Assembly: GCA_021527695.1 (NCBI GenBank)
Contig: JAKFAO010000006.1
Coordinates: 1,364,001 to 1,428,000 of the forward strand
Length of the DNA stretch: 64,000 nucleotides
Source of the DNA: Naematelia aurantialba
Taxonomy: Eukaryota; Basidiomycota; Tremellomycetes; Tremellales; Naemateliaceae
Reading direction: 5' to 3'
Made by a program: the position numbers and the translations under genes. Under the pieces are notes generated by a model, which made no database searches, was not told where the DNA came from, and saw only the letters and a program-made list of their open reading frames with translations. Below, one piece after another: positions 10,607 through 24,242 of this stretch; positions within the stretch are counted from its first letter, which is position 1, and each line of letters starts with the position of its first letter.

Positions 10607-13600
10607 TCACGTAGGGCGATATCGACTAGACCAGTTAGTATACGCATACAACGTGAAGAACAGCAGGACGACTCACGGCTCATCGTTGAACACCGTACTG
10701 GGGTCCAGATCACCGTGGATGATGTCGTAGAACAGCTCCAAAGAAGCCTGTCTGACCCAGTTCCTGCGAGCGTCAGAAACAGTACAATGGATACAATGCG
10801 GTGAACACTCACCAGCTCGAGTCAAAAGTCCTAGCTTTGAGGGAAGAGAAGACAGGAGTGATACCGTCCAAATAAGCATCGCCATGCTCAAGCTTGATAG
10901 CATCGAGCTTGGCTTGCAGTTCCTCGGCGGTAGCCTATTGGAGTCAGCACTCGGCTCGACCGCTTCCGGGCTATCGCCTCTAGAGGCCGATGACTCACCT
11001 TCTGAACATCGGCCCTCTTCTCGCCCTCACGAGGATCTTTGCCGAGATATCTCGACATGAGTTCGATCTCCCTCTGGTAATGTTCCTCTTGTTTCTGAAC
11101 AAACGCATCAAACTCCTCCGAGTTCATGACAGCCCCTCCACCAGCGGCGCCAGCCCCGCCTCCGCCGGCACCAGCCGTCACCAGGGATATACCAACGAAC
11201 GAGGCGTAGCTCTGAGCGAGCGTATCCAGGAACGCCTTGGCTTCGCCCTCCGAGCCCATGCGCTTAGCAGGTTCATTCAAGATTCCAAAGAACAGTGCGG
11301 CATCGGTTCGGAGTGGTCCAAGACCCCACTGCTTGTTGAGGTGCCCACGAGCAGCTGAGATGTTGAATCCACCAGGGAATTTCGATGCCACCATACGATT
11401 CGTCAAGGCCATGGCGTGCTTGCCGAGACCGGTGTATCCCACTCCCAGAGCGGCACCCAGCTCGTCAAGAGGAAGATCTTCGCCTTTTTCGGGTGCTGAG
11501 GCGAATTCGACTTGCAAGTCACCGAGAATCTCGTTTTGTAGAGTCGACTTGCCGCCGGAAAGCTCCTTGAGCGACTTGCTCAGCGGCACCTCGTTTGCTT
11601 GCTTCTTGAGTTTCTGAGCCACGATAATTCGCAAGGTCTCAACGGCTTTGGGTGGCGCGTCCTCGACTGCTGCAGCAGGTCCGGCGGATGGTGCCGCGGC
11701 AACCGGTACAGGTGCAGCAGCTGGTGTAGGCGCACCGGAAGACGATGCAGGAGGGGATGGCTCGGCAGCAGCAGGCGCCTCATCGACCGCATCCTCAAAG
11801 GCATAGTACACCTCTTTTTGGTTCTTGGCCGCGCAAAGAATCTCACGTCTGGTCGAGGTGGCGCCATCTTGTGCCTCATATTTAGCCTTGAGTGTTCGGG
11901 TAGCCATTCCGGAGAGAACCGGACTTGGGCCAATTTCGATGAATCGTTCGAATTTGGCGTAGGTGAACAACACATCCTGAGTTTCAATCCATCGCACGGG
12001 CGAGGCGAACCTAGTCAAATCAGTATGAACCATGATGAGGATGGCACATCATGAGGTCAGACCATCATGATAGCAAGGTAAAACTGACTGGTAAGCAAGA
12101 CACTCGGTCAAGATGTTGTATGCCAAACGCTGCCTCTTTCCGGCAGAGTCCCAGTTCTCCTTCTCCCAGCCCTTCAAGATTGCTTCCATCCGTGGAGATG
12201 CAGTCTGATCGAAAATCTTCTGCACGTACGCCTTGGTCACCTGGAAAGGCTCGGCACTGGGCACGTCAGTCTCCTAATCCGCTTGGCGGGAAGAGTTGTC
12301 TGGCCGGACGAGCAGTCCGGGGAAAGGGAGTTCTTGGCGGAAGGGCAGTCTGGCCAGAAGGGGGAGAAGGCAGTACTCACATCAAGTTCGGGATGTACTT
12401 GTCAACCAAGCGGTCAGGGTTGAGCTGGAGCACGTCGATCTTCTTGATCAGGTAGTTGCGGAACGACAACACACCAGGCCAAAGGTATCGAGAGTGGAAA
12501 GGCACATCGATACCTGGCAAGGGGATGGTGGCGAATCCCCGCTCAAGGATCACTCGACCGTCTTTCTTCTCCTTCTCGACGGTCATCTCCCAACATCCGT
12601 CAATAATCTCGGCTAGCTTCTCCTTGAGCTCCTCGATACTCATCATGGTCGACAGTTTCTCCAGGTCAATCTTCTGGTGCTTGAGCATATTGAGCACGTT
12701 GGTGAGGGCTGCGAGGGCTCGCAATTCACCGGCGCAGACATACTGCTGGTTGGCTACGTTGAGGTTGACAATCTGAAGTAGGATCGACTTTTGTTGACTG
12801 ATAGCGTCGACGATTTCGCGCAGAGCATCCTCGGAGAATGACTTGCCGACTCGAGATGGGTTGCACGCCATCATGGCATATTGAGACTTGCCCTCTGCGT
12901 CACGCTGCACCGCCCTTTGCATAGTGATACCTCGGAAGAACACAACGTCGGCCAAACTGGAGATGGGAAGGACGTCGGCGATTGCAGCCAGAGCGGAGTA
13001 CTCTCCCAGAGAGTGACCGGCGAAAGCTGCTGTGTGGTCGATCAGGCCCTTGGCTTTCATATCGTCGAAAGCAGCTTTCTCGGTAACGACCAGCGCGATT
13101 TGAGTGTACTGCGTGGCAAACAGTAAACCTTGGGGATGCGAAAAGGTGTAGCTCGTCGTGTAAAGGTCAATATCACCGAATAGAGGGAGCGTCTTGATCT
13201 TGCCGTCTGCATCGACGGTATCGTACGTGAGATCCATGTACCGTTGTCGAATCGCTTGACCCTTGATACCTCCAAAGTGGATGGTGAGTTCCTTGGGGTT
13301 GTTCTTGACGATATCAACGATAGAGAAACCGTACACAGATGTCAAGTGGGCATCGGCGGCGTCCCAGACGGCTCGGGCAACAGGGGACGCATTGTACAGT
13401 TCCATGCCCATGCCGACTTCTTGCGAGCCTTGACCCGTAAAGACGTACGCGGCCGGCGGCTGTCGGACCTCGGCAACACCGTCCACGACCTTCTCGTTCC
13501 TCTGGTTGAAAGCCTCGACCTTGATGACCTTTTTGCCATCTCGCATGGCGGTGTGAGTGAGCTTGACTTGGATTTCATCTCCAGGTAAAACCATGCCGAC

Positions 13601-16600
13601 AAAGCCCACCTCGTAGGACATGACTCGCTCGGGGTGGTTGTCAGCAACCGCAGTCTCGAGGTACTTCCTGACAGCGGCACTGTTCCACATGCCATGCGTG
13701 ATTGTCCCAGGAAGACCAGCAAAGTCAGAGAAGTACGGGTTCACATGGATGGGGTTGTAGTCACGCGAAATCTTGGAGTAAGGCTCGTTGGTCGAGGGCG
13801 TCCTGTACGTGGCCGAGGCAGGGTCGATGATGAGGGAGTATCCACCTGCCTCTAGCGGGATGGGTTGACCGATTGCGCGACCCTGACGCTTGAGGTACTC
13901 GATGACTGGGTTGCCGTACGAGTTGTGTGCCTCGTAATCGATAGTGGCGACCTGTACCAGCTGCTTGTTGCTACTGCGGACAAAGGCAGCGCCGAACACC
14001 TTGACCGAGCTAAATGTAGCCTTGTCTTTGTACCGCAACTCGGAACGAAGCTTGAAGGTAAGCACCGAACCGACATCTAGCGGAACGTTATCGTCGTCCC
14101 ACTCAAACCAGGCCTTGGATTGAAGAATAGCCACATCGGTTGGACGCTGCATCTCGAGCACATAATCCGACTCGTCAATCGTCTCAAAGGTATTTTCAAA
14201 GTCCTTGAAGCGTCCACGGTAGAGGAAAGAGGATGTCACCTCGATGACTGGCTCGCCCTTTCGAAGGACATAGCCTCGAACCTTGACGGTCTTCCCGGAG
14301 TCCGAGTTGATCACAGAGACGACGCGGGCTTCGGCGGAGCAAGATTCGCCAGCACGAAGCGGAGCAACGCCGTCCATTAGCCGGAAACCATTCGACAGAT
14401 GCACCAGCTTGAGAAGGTCGCCATCGATATCCGAAGGGAAGATAGCTTTCATGATAGACTGTTTGGCCATCAGCCATATTCTGCCAAGAGTTCATTCACA
14501 AGACTCACCTGCCAGCCAAGCACAATAGCAAAGTCCATTGGCGCCATGATCTTTTCGTTACGAACAGCCTTGAAGCTCTCACCCTGGTTGCCCACGACAT
14601 CGCAGAAGCGAGCGATCTCCTTTGGATCGATGGCGGTCTCACCACACGTGAAGGTAGTGTCGATCGCTAGCTCAGGCAGCTTCTCGTTGTCGCCGAACCA
14701 AAGTCGCCAGTAGAAGTCTTTGATCTGCTTGTTCCTGCCTTCCACAATCTCGTGGATGGGGGCAAAACCTTGTTCTGGTTTATAGACGAACTCGAAGTGC
14801 AGGGGTACAGACGAGCCCCGACGTTCCTCCCTCATTGTGAGACTGATCTTGCGAGATGAAGGGTCATAAGCGAGCTCGACAGCCTTAAAATCGGATGGAT
14901 GAGATCCGAATGAGCGTGCGGCACCGTAGAGGCTGACCGATACGACGTGATCACCGTTTCGTGTGATCTCAACAGTTTGTCCAACGCGAGGAGCGAAAAC
15001 GCGACGGAAGGGATTGCTCAGGTAGCCTTGTCCGTGGACAATATTGACCGAGGTCAGGGTGGCACGGAGCCAGCTGACTTCCGGCCCAGCTAGGATCTCG
15101 AGCCAATCGTCGACAGTCGGGAGGGTCTTTCCGACCTCGAGTGTCCGAACATCCCCTGAAATAGACTCCGTGACGAGGCTGCTCTTGATCGAAGCGGGTT
15201 TGGCACCGATATAATCAATTCGTGGAACCTTTGCCTCGTCGTTGCCGTAATATCGTTCCAGGATCTTCGCCGCGAGAAGACCTTCGATGTTACCGAGGAT
15301 GTCCTTGACGGGCTCATCCACGACGGTCGAATGTTTGACTGCCATCGGACCTTGCAAGATGCAGACTCGCTGAGGGTCTTGGTCAAAGACAGCGTCCATG
15401 TTTTCGGCGGCCCAGAGCGAGTCCTTCTTAAACCATACCTCGAAGTTGTTGTCCAGGATGGGAATGAAGGGAACGGGCTTTTGGCCGGGGCGCTGACAGA
15501 TGTTGAGGAAGTACGCCTTGTCTTCCGCCGTGATGAGCTGACTCCGAGCACGGGGATACGCTTGGAAGAATGACTCAACAGTCGACGTGGGTTTGTCGAG
15601 AGTTGCGAAAGACTGGATGAGTGATTCCTTTGTGCGAATGCCATCCACACCTGCAAAGCGCTCCTCCACCCGTCGGAGCCAGTCACCAACAAGATTGCGT
15701 AGAGACACATCCACCCATCGCTGAGCCTTGCTCATGAACATGAGGCGAATCATTCGGCGGGTGACTTCCTCGTATGTCATCTTGCCGAGATCAGACACGA
15801 CCGTTCCATCGGCTTTCTCGCCGAACCAGGGCTTGTTGAAGTCCTTGTTGAGTCGATCAATCACGTAGTCTGTCTTGGCCTCGAGCCATGCACCTCGCTT
15901 GTCGCGAGGCTGGGCGAAGACAGTGTCATCAAACTCGCGCCACAGCTTGACTCCACGAGTAGCGATCTTGTGAATCGGTTCCCCGAGTTCAGACTTGACG
16001 GTCAAGATGCCACCAGTCGGCTTATCGTACGTACCCTCCCACTCAGTATCATCAACACCCGGTGCGTCTACGATGAGCTGTTTGACCGAAGGAGATGTGT
16101 CCGCCTCTTTCGCGACCATGACTCGCGATGCGTAGAGAGCACCGTCGAACGGCATGGGCTGCAAGCCGAACATCTGGACCGACCAGTCTCCGGAGATATA
16201 TGGCCAGACATCATCGGCCCCTCCGAAACCGGATCCAGCAATCAACGATATGTTCTTCTGCTGTCGGATCGACGGGTACGTCGAAATGATTGGTTGATGG
16301 AAGTCTTCGCAGGAGTGATGACCACCAGCTCGGCCACCCGTCCATTGCAGGATGATCGGGTAGTCGGGGTTGGATGCGGCGATGTTAACAACCTGGCGGA
16401 TGCCTTCGACCGATCCGGGCTTAAAAGCGACATGCTTGATCCCAGCTGACTTCAGGGCTGTGATGATTTCGGTAGCCTTCTCTGAGGAAGGGATACCTGC
16501 TGCGACGCAGAAACCTTCGATGGGGAGACCCTCCCGACGCATTTCTTGCCAGAGAGGGAATTGGAAACCGAACTGACGCTGGTTGATGTACAAGGCATTC

Positions 16601-18734
16601 AAGGTGATACCCACCCCAGGCTGCACACGGCGCTGAATCTCGGCGACCTTTGCACGAAGAGCCGCGGCATTGTAGTGACCTCCCCCAGCGAGCTCGATGT
16701 GATACCCGGCGTTGAGCGTAGCAGACACCAGACTGGAACCGACCGTCGAGGGAGTCATGCCAGCAACCATGATGGGCGGTTTACCGAGCATACGCGAGAA
16801 CACAGTGTCAATGTGAATCTTGCCGTCACTATTTCAAATCAGTGAGCACCATTACGGCAGACTAGAAGCAACTCACAGGGTCTTAACTAGCTTAGGACGC
16901 CATTCTGATCCCCAGACGGACTCCTTACGGACCCTAGAAGAGTCATAGAACTCCGCCGCAGCCTTGCCCTTCTCGCCAACAATCACGACGCGCACTCCAC
17001 GTCCTTCAGTGGCACGTGAAGTCAAAAAGCCGATACCGCTGTTGCCGCCTGGCCCAAAATCCACAGCATGGGTAGCAGTGGGAGGGAAGTCACAGACTTT
17101 CACCCAGTGAATCGGAAATGTGAAGATCTGGTCGCAAAGGGATGCGGTGAGTGAGGTCGTAAGACTGCGGAGGTCGGATCCTATACAGGGTTAGGGGCTC
17201 CTAGGCTTCCAGGGAGTCTGAGCGACTCACCATCCTCCGTATTGTAGATGCTCATGGTGAGGTCCTTGACGTCCCAAATATCCTCGCCGCCCAGATCGTC
17301 CGAGATAAGCTTTTCTGTCGCACCCTTTAGGTAGGAACTGTGGTAAGGGACATTTACTGGTAGGAAGCGCATGTTGAAGACAACCTTGCGCCTCGAGAAG
17401 GGAATCTTGCTCTGGTCGAGACCAGGGGGAGCCATGACTTTGCGAAGCGCCGTGGCAAGGCCGTAGAGCGCCTTGGCCGGTCCAGTAACAACGTGCATCG
17501 TAGTCGCGTTGTACAGAGAGATATTGATCTTGGAGTTAGAAGGCAGGTGCGTGTTGACCTTCTTGATGTGCCCTTCGAGGGCTTTCTGGCTTAATCCATT
17601 CACCGAAAGCATCGGGCTGGGGACTCCCTCGCTGTTCGCGACGGAATCGGCAACGATCTGAGGTTCCACCGAGAGGATCGGGAAGGCCTCTTGTCCTCGC
17701 AGACCGACATAGAACAAATGCTTGGCTGCCTTATGGATATTCGCCTCAAGACTAGCCCAGCTGTCTGAAGAGGCGATTGCGACAGCAGAGATGACTCCTT
17801 GAGAGTGTCCGGTCGCCCCCTTGAACAGAGACCTCATCTGGCCAGGATCGACGTCGGTGACTCGGCATGCTACAGCATATTGGGCAAGCTGCGTAACACC
17901 GATAAGCGGTAGAGAAAGAGGAATCGAGGCCAAATAGTCTACGGAAGGTCTTGAAAGAGTCCCGTCGAGCCAGGAGATCAGATCAAGACCTTGGTTGTAG
18001 TAAGTGTAGCCATCCGCCTCGGCTTTGTTACTGAGCGGGAGGAGCACATTATCTGTGATGTCGGTAAGAAGGGATTTGATGAAGGGAGTGTAGACATTGT
18101 ACATGGACTGGAGCTCGTTGAAGTATGTCTATTCGATTGTAAGCTATCGATTGCCTCGTGGAAGGCGTCGATGACTGACCTCGTTCACGCCCTGGCCACC
18201 GAACAGCGCGTACATCTCAGCCTCGCCGGACTTTGCGGCCTCAAGTAAAGCCGAAGTATGGGCCACAGGGACCTTGCTGTCCCCCAGTGCCTTGCGGGCT
18301 ACTGTGAAAGCCTTGTAGTAGGCGGTCAACACCTCGGATCGCACTTCAGGTTCAAACGATTGGACGAGCGAATGGATGTTCACCGACGACAAGAAGAGGT
18401 CGTTGAAGCGCTTGTACGTTGATAGCAAGAGCTGAGCAAGCTCATCATCTGGTGCCGAACTTTGCTTGTCCGCCACGAAGGATAGAAAGCGGGAGAGGAG
18501 CTTGGCCGACGGCTCGTTTGAGGGTGCGACCTGAACGGCACCTTCTTCGCTTTCCGTCGGGAGCGGAGCGGCGTCCTCGAGACCAACGCGAGAGTCGTGG
18601 AACTCCTGGGCAGTGACCTCGGAGGTAACCCATGCGGAGAGGGGAGATGCGGCAACGGGAATGGTCACTCTCACGGATGGTGAATGAAGGACGAGAGGTC
18701 GGGTCGGTGCCGGCGCACCAAAGAGAGACGCCAT
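10607..18734 (-). CDS. FAS1: type I fatty acid synthase, beta-like chain carrying the acyl carrier protein
   Basis: Multifunctional cytosolic enzyme of de novo fatty acid synthesis. Ten exons on the minus strand: 18734-18180, 18128-17231, 17180-16877, 16828-14509, 14458-12381, 12256-12089, 12010-10999, 10934-10813, 10763-10677 and 10625-10607, giving 2520 residues. Domains in order: acetyltransferase with GHSQG (Ser about 294), enoyl reductase with VAGMTPSTVG (starting about residue 595), hot-dog dehydratase with DYNPIHVNPYF and GTITHGMW (about 1590-1617), and malonyl/palmitoyl transferase with GHSLGEYS (Ser about 1842). An Ala/Pro linker then leads to an acyl carrier protein with ELSGGKSTLQNE (phosphopantetheine Ser about 2263). 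After it come KFPGGFN, WGLGP, LNEPAKRMGSEGEAKAF, ARTFDSSWNWVRQ and LFYDIIHGDL. In yeast everything from the ACP onward is the N-terminal part of Fas2. The chain ends just before the segment with which the divergent gene begins. The last exon follows an intron with a TACTAAC branch site and adds only a few residues. Confidence 0.92.
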
Positions 18735-19250
18735 GGCTAGCGATGAGCTCGACGAGGCTCGTCAGGGAGAGGACAAGGGTGGGGTGAGGGATGTGACTCT
18801 GCTGTCCAAGTGTGGAAAGGATGTAAAGAGGTGGACAGACAGATAAAGAGAGAATGAAGGTGATGGAATCGCACAAGGGCCACCAGAGCGACGACCCAAA
18901 AGGAAAGATGGAAAGAACCCCCCAAGCCTCCACCATCCCCAAACCAACGGATTTGCTTCCGTCCTTCGTTTCAGTTTGTTACCCGGTGTTTTCGGGCAAC
19001 TCCCGATCAAAGCCGTCTGCCAAGCCACGTGGTAGTTCCATCTTTGGGGTCGGCCGTTTGCCCCAGCTCAACTTTGGGCATTGTGATCCTCAGCTTCTCT
19101 CCAACTCTCTCTCTCTCTCTACCCGATTTATCTCTCATACCACAAAGCTCGCACTTGATCGTCACGCTCCTTACCAAAGCTCCCCTAGAGCTAGCTTGTA
19201 CTCCCCTTTCAACGCCGGCGGATCTAACAGCCTAGTTCATCCCTTGCACA
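18735..19250. promoter_or_regulatory. shared bidirectional promoter of the FAS gene pair
   Basis: The two FAS genes start 516 bp apart and diverge, so one region must drive both, which fits the need for stoichiometric subunits. The alpha-side half contains pyrimidine-rich runs (CT repeats around 19098-19120), as often seen in fungal promoters. I cannot identify a specific activator site. Confidence 0.6.
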
Positions 19251-22200
19251 ATGGCGGCTGGAATGGACCAGGAGAGTATCGTCCGGCGTGAGCTGACATC
19301 GCGATGTATCGCGATTGTGAGTAGATCTTCTCTCCAGATCCCGCTAGCTTCCTTGGGGAAGGGTAGAGTTAGGCAATGAAGCTGATCCATGGCCCCATCA
19401 GATGAATCGCGCCGACCCTACTCTGCTAGAGTGAGTAAAGAAGAATTGACGAGTCGTCTCCTTCCTTCTCTTGGAGGAAACTTGTTTCCTTCAAGCTAAC
19501 TAATCTGTTAGGTATATGAAGTTCCATATCGACAACGTAGACATCTCAAAGGGCGCAAATCATGAGAAAGTCAAGAAGTTTGGTCAGATTCTGTATGACA
19601 ATTGTGAGTGTTCCGGGATATCATGAGCTAGAGTCTGATGTTCGCCAGGCAAGGAAGTAGTCGACAAGCCCCCCGTGTACCGAGACGTCGCCCTCCCTAC
19701 CGCACCGCAAACTGAGATTACGGCGAAGGGAGATATCGTCTATACAGAAGTCTCGAGGCAGAACGTCAGGAAGCTTGAAAGTTATGTGAAAGGTGAGTAA
19801 CGTGCTGTCAACTTGTGTATGTGCTTACAATCATCGCAGAGATGGCTTCCGGCGGTGACGTGGAGCCCGCTGTGAATCTTGACAAGGCCCAATCGGACAT
19901 CGACAAGCTGTGGGACCTCGTCAACTCCCAGCCTTCCATTACTCCGGCGCAAAAGGCTGCCATCAAATCCATGTACTCCGAGGTGATCAAATCGCTCGGT
20001 CATCCTGAATTCGTCGCGTCGTCCGGAGGTCATCTAGAGAACGCTGCTGTGGCTCGAGCAAAGGGTCCAAAGCAGCGACGTAGTAGTTCTCAGTTCTTGC
20101 GGCCCAATGTGGAGGACCGTACTGAGGTCGAGGAAGCACATCTGCCATTCTTACATTTGAAGAGGAAGACGGGAACCAGCTGGGCATACAGTCAAAAATT
20201 GACAAACATCTGTACGCTGTCTGCTTGCTGGACTATTCCAATGCTGACCATTCAGATTTCGACGTGTTGACTGAAATCGCCACATCCGGTGTGACGTTCG
20301 CCAAGAAGGCGGCGTTGCTCACTGGTGTAGGCAAGGGATCCATCGGTGTTGAGATCCTGAAAGGTCTGCTCTCAGGAGGCTGCACTTGTGTCGTCACTAC
20401 TTCGAGATACTCTCGAGCAGCGGTGGACTACTACAAGAACATTTTCCACGAACTCGGATCAAAAGGATCAAAGCTGATTGTCGTTCCATTCAATGGAGGT
20501 GAGGAGGGTTGCCAATTGAGAGTGCATCCCTGACCGTTGCAGCCTCAAAGCAGGATGTCGAGGCACTGGTCGACTACATTTACTCCACCCTTCAAATCGA
20601 TCTGGACTACATCATTCCTTTTGCCGCCTTGCCTGAGAACGGTCGCGAGATCGACAACATCGACGACAAGTCAGAACTCGCCCACCGACTTATGCTTACC
20701 AACTTGCTCCGTCTTCTGGGGGCAGTGAAGGTGAAGAAAGCCGCCCGCCGATTTGTGACCCGACCTACTCAAGTCGTACTCCCGCTCTCCCCCAATCACG
20801 GTATCTTCGGCAACGATGGTTTATACTCCGAGTCCAAGATCTCCCTCGAGACTCTGTTCAATCGATGGTCTGCGGAGTCTTGGGGTGAATATCTCTGTAT
20901 TGCAGGCGCAGTCATCGGATGGACTCGAGGAACGGGTCTCATGAGTGCGACAAATTTTGTCGCCGAGGGTCTCGAGAAGCTCGGTGTTCGCACCTTCAGC
21001 GCCAAGGAGATGGCTTTTAACATCCTCGGCCTTATGCACCCCCTTCTGTTCGACATCACCCAGATCGAGCCCATCTGGGCCGACCTGAACGGAGGCATGG
21101 ACCGAGTTGCCGGTCTCGCGGAGGTTATGACGAATATCCGAGTCGACATCAACCGCGTTGCTGAGCTCCGCAAGGCAGTCACACTCGACAATAATGCCGA
21201 CTTCCGGGTCACTAACGGTGACGCTGCTGAACGGCTTCACCAAAAGGTCAGCATCGCTCCTAGAGCCAACCTGCAGTACAACTTCCCTCAAATCGAGGGT
21301 CGTGATGTCCTAGACGAGCTCAACCACCTTCGTGGACTGGTTGATTTGGACAAAGTTATTGTTTGCACGGGTTTCGCCGAGGTCGGACCATGGGGTAGCT
21401 CGCGTACTCGTTGGGAGATGGAGGCCAAGGGCGAGCTCACTATCGAGGGGTGTATCGAGATGGCCTGGATGATGGGGTACATCAAGTATCTCGACGGAAA
21501 GCTCAAGAACGGCCAGAGCTACGTCGGCTGGGTAGACGCTAAATCCGGCGAACCCGTCGATGACAAGGACGTCCGATCAAAGTACGAGCAGGACATCTTG
21601 GCGCACGCTGGTATCAGAGTGATCGGTGAGTCGATTCATTTGCTATTGGCTGCTGTGGCTTATTGGAGCAGAGCCTGAGGGATTCAAGGGTTACGATCCT
21701 GAGAAGAAGATCTTTTACCAGGAGATCGAGCTCAACCATGATCTTGAGCCACTTGAGATTTCAGCCGATGATGCATCTCGTTTCAAGCGAGAGCAAGGGG
21801 ACAAGTGTGATGTCTGGATTCAAGATTCAGGCGAATGGAAAGTCAAATTCAAGAAGGGCGCTCGAGTTTTCGTTCCGAAAGCTATCAAGTTTGACAGAGT
21901 GGTTGCCGGCCAACTACCCACTGGTTGGGATGCTCGACGTTATGGCATTCCTGAAGACATCGTCCAGCAGACAGACAGGTAAGTTATGCATCTGGAGACA
22001 ACAGATCCGACTGACTGTGACAGAACCGCACTCTGGGCTCTTGTGTCGACGATGGAGGCTCTCATAATGTCCGGTATCACCGACCCGTACGAGATCTACA
22101 AGTACATCCATCCCGCAGAGGTTGGTACCTGTCTTGGATCCGGTATGGGTGGTATGCAATCTTTGAGCGCGATGTTCAAGGACAGGCGAGAGGAGAAGGA

Positions 22201-24242
22201 CGTGCAAAAGGATGTTTTGCAGGAGACGTAAGTGCAGCGAGGTCCCAAAGGACGCAGCTGATGATTGTAGTTTCATCAACACGGTGGCTGGTTGGGTCAA
22301 CTTGCTCCTGCTGTCTGCAAGTGGGCCGGTCAAGATTCCTGTCGGTGCTTGGTGAGCTACATCGTCACTCGCAAAACGCAAAACTAACTGCAATAGTGCA
22401 ACCGCCATGCAGTCGGTCGAGATTGCCTGCGACTCCATTTTGTCCGGCAAGGCAAAAATGATGATCGCTGGCGGGTTCGATGACTTTTCCGAGGAAGGCT
22501 CGTTCGAGTTTGCCAACATGAAAGCCACGAGCAACGCTGAGACGGAATTCGCCATGGGCCGCGAGCCCAACGAGTTTTCGCGACCCATGACCAGCACCCG
22601 TTCGGGATTCATGGAGAGTATGGGTTGTGGTGTTCACGTTATCATGAGTGCCAAGTCGGCTCTCGAGATGGGCGTTGCTATCCAGGGTATCGTGGCGTAC
22701 ACCTCGACTCATACCGACAAAGCGGGTCGGTCTATTCCTGCGCCTGGGCAAGGTATCTTGTCGGCAGCCCGGGAAATTACTCCTAAGGACGCGCTGCCTA
22801 TCCTCGATGTGAAGTACCGATCGCGTCAACTCGCTTTCCGCCGCAAGCAGATCTCCCAGTGGTTGGAAAACGAGCACGAGCTGCTGCGTGCTGAAGCCGC
22901 TAGTCGACAGGGATCAGAGTCTGACGACTGGTTCAAGAGCCGGGTAGCCTTCATCGATGCCGAAGCACAGCGTCAAGAGAAGGACGCTCTTGCTACTTTC
23001 GGTATGCTTGAAGGGTCTCACCCGAACATTGCACCTCTGCGACGTGCTTTGGCAGTCTGGGGTCTCGATGCCGATTCTGTTGGTGCTATCAGCTGCCATG
23101 GAACGTCTACCAAGGCGAACGACAAGAACGAGAGCAGTGTATACAACCAGCAGTTCCAGCAACTTGGCCGCACGCCAGGCAATGCTGTGCCTGTGATCGC
23201 CCAAAAGTCGTTGACGGGTCATCCGAAGGGTGGCGCGGCGGCATGGATGTTCAACGGCATGATCCAAACCATCAACTCTGCTCTTGTCCCCGGTAACCAT
23301 AATGCCGATAACATTTCGGAGGAGCTTCGAGCATTCCCCCACCTCTTTTACCCTTCAAAGCCTATCCAACACGTCCGACTAGAGTGTGGTCTCCTCACAT
23401 CATTTGGCTTTGGTCAAGTGGGTGGTCAAGCCGCCATCGTCCATCCTCGATACCTCTACGCCACGCTGGAGCCTCACCAGCTTGAAGCATACGCCAAGCG
23501 TCGCCGCGGACGCGAACTGGAGGCATATTCGCGCTTCTCTTCTGCATTTGTGCACCAGAACCTTGTCCAGCTCAAGGACGCTCCACCATACACCGCCGAC
23601 ATGGAACATAAAGTTCTGCTCAACCCGCTTGCTCGCGCCGGGCCCAGCAAGAATTCATATGCCTTCACTGGCAAGTTGCCATCTACGTTACAGCTCGACA
23701 CGGCAAATGCAGCGACACTCAAGGCTCTCTTTGCGCAAGCTGGAGACATCGCTGGTGTGGGAGTGGACACCGAGCTTATCTCGAGTGTCCCTACGTCGGA
23801 TACGTTCCGTGCGCGCAATTTCACAGAGGGAGAGATCCAGTATTGTCAATCGGCACCTGATCCGACCGCTTCGTTTGCTGGAAGATGGGCTGCCAAGGAG
23901 GCTGTCGTGAGTTATTTGTGATCGTTTGTACGCTGGGCAAGCTGACTTGGTTAGTTCAAAGCTCTTTCGGTACCATCAAAGGGTGCAGGAGCCAGCATGA
24001 AGGACATTGAGATTGTTGCTGGTTCTTCAGGTCCAACCGTGAGTGCACGAGTCGCTTCTCCTACCTGTCAAGGAACGCCGTTGAAAGAGGAGTCACCTGG
24101 AGAAGAGCGGAAGACGGTGCTAACGACCTGATTTCAGGTGCAACTCGCAGGAGATGCGGCAGCTGCTGCAGGGGGCAAGACAATCAAAGTATCTTTGTCT
24201 CATTCCGACACTTCCGTCGTGGCATTTGCCGTTGCTCAGTAG
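19251..24242 (+). CDS. FAS2: type I fatty acid synthase, alpha-like chain lacking the ACP
   Basis: Partner of the divergent beta-like FAS gene. Thirteen exons: 19251-19316, 19402-19430, 19512-19603, 19649-19792, 19840-20211, 20256-20498, 20543-21625, 21672-21978, 22024-22227, 22271-22351, 22397-23906, 23955-24038 and 24138-24242, giving 1439 residues. It starts with a short N-terminus, then [17 protein letters not shown] and KFHIDN, which correspond to the middle of yeast Fas2 well after its ACP. Next are the ketoreductase ([11 protein letters not shown] at about 255, [12 protein letters not shown]), the ketosynthase ([11 protein letters not shown]; active-site Cys874 in [28 protein letters not shown]) and a C-terminal phosphopantetheinyl transferase ([23 protein letters not shown], about 1325-1439). 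No ACP lies upstream in frame. Phases agree at all twelve introns. The Cys874 codon is split by intron 10. Confidence 0.93.

Noticed and set aside
15090..15710. A 206-codon minus-strand frame inside the FAS beta-like gene
   Set aside because: It overlaps the enoyl reductase coding frame on the same strand, shifted by one, and is Ser/Arg-rich as expected for a shadow frame.
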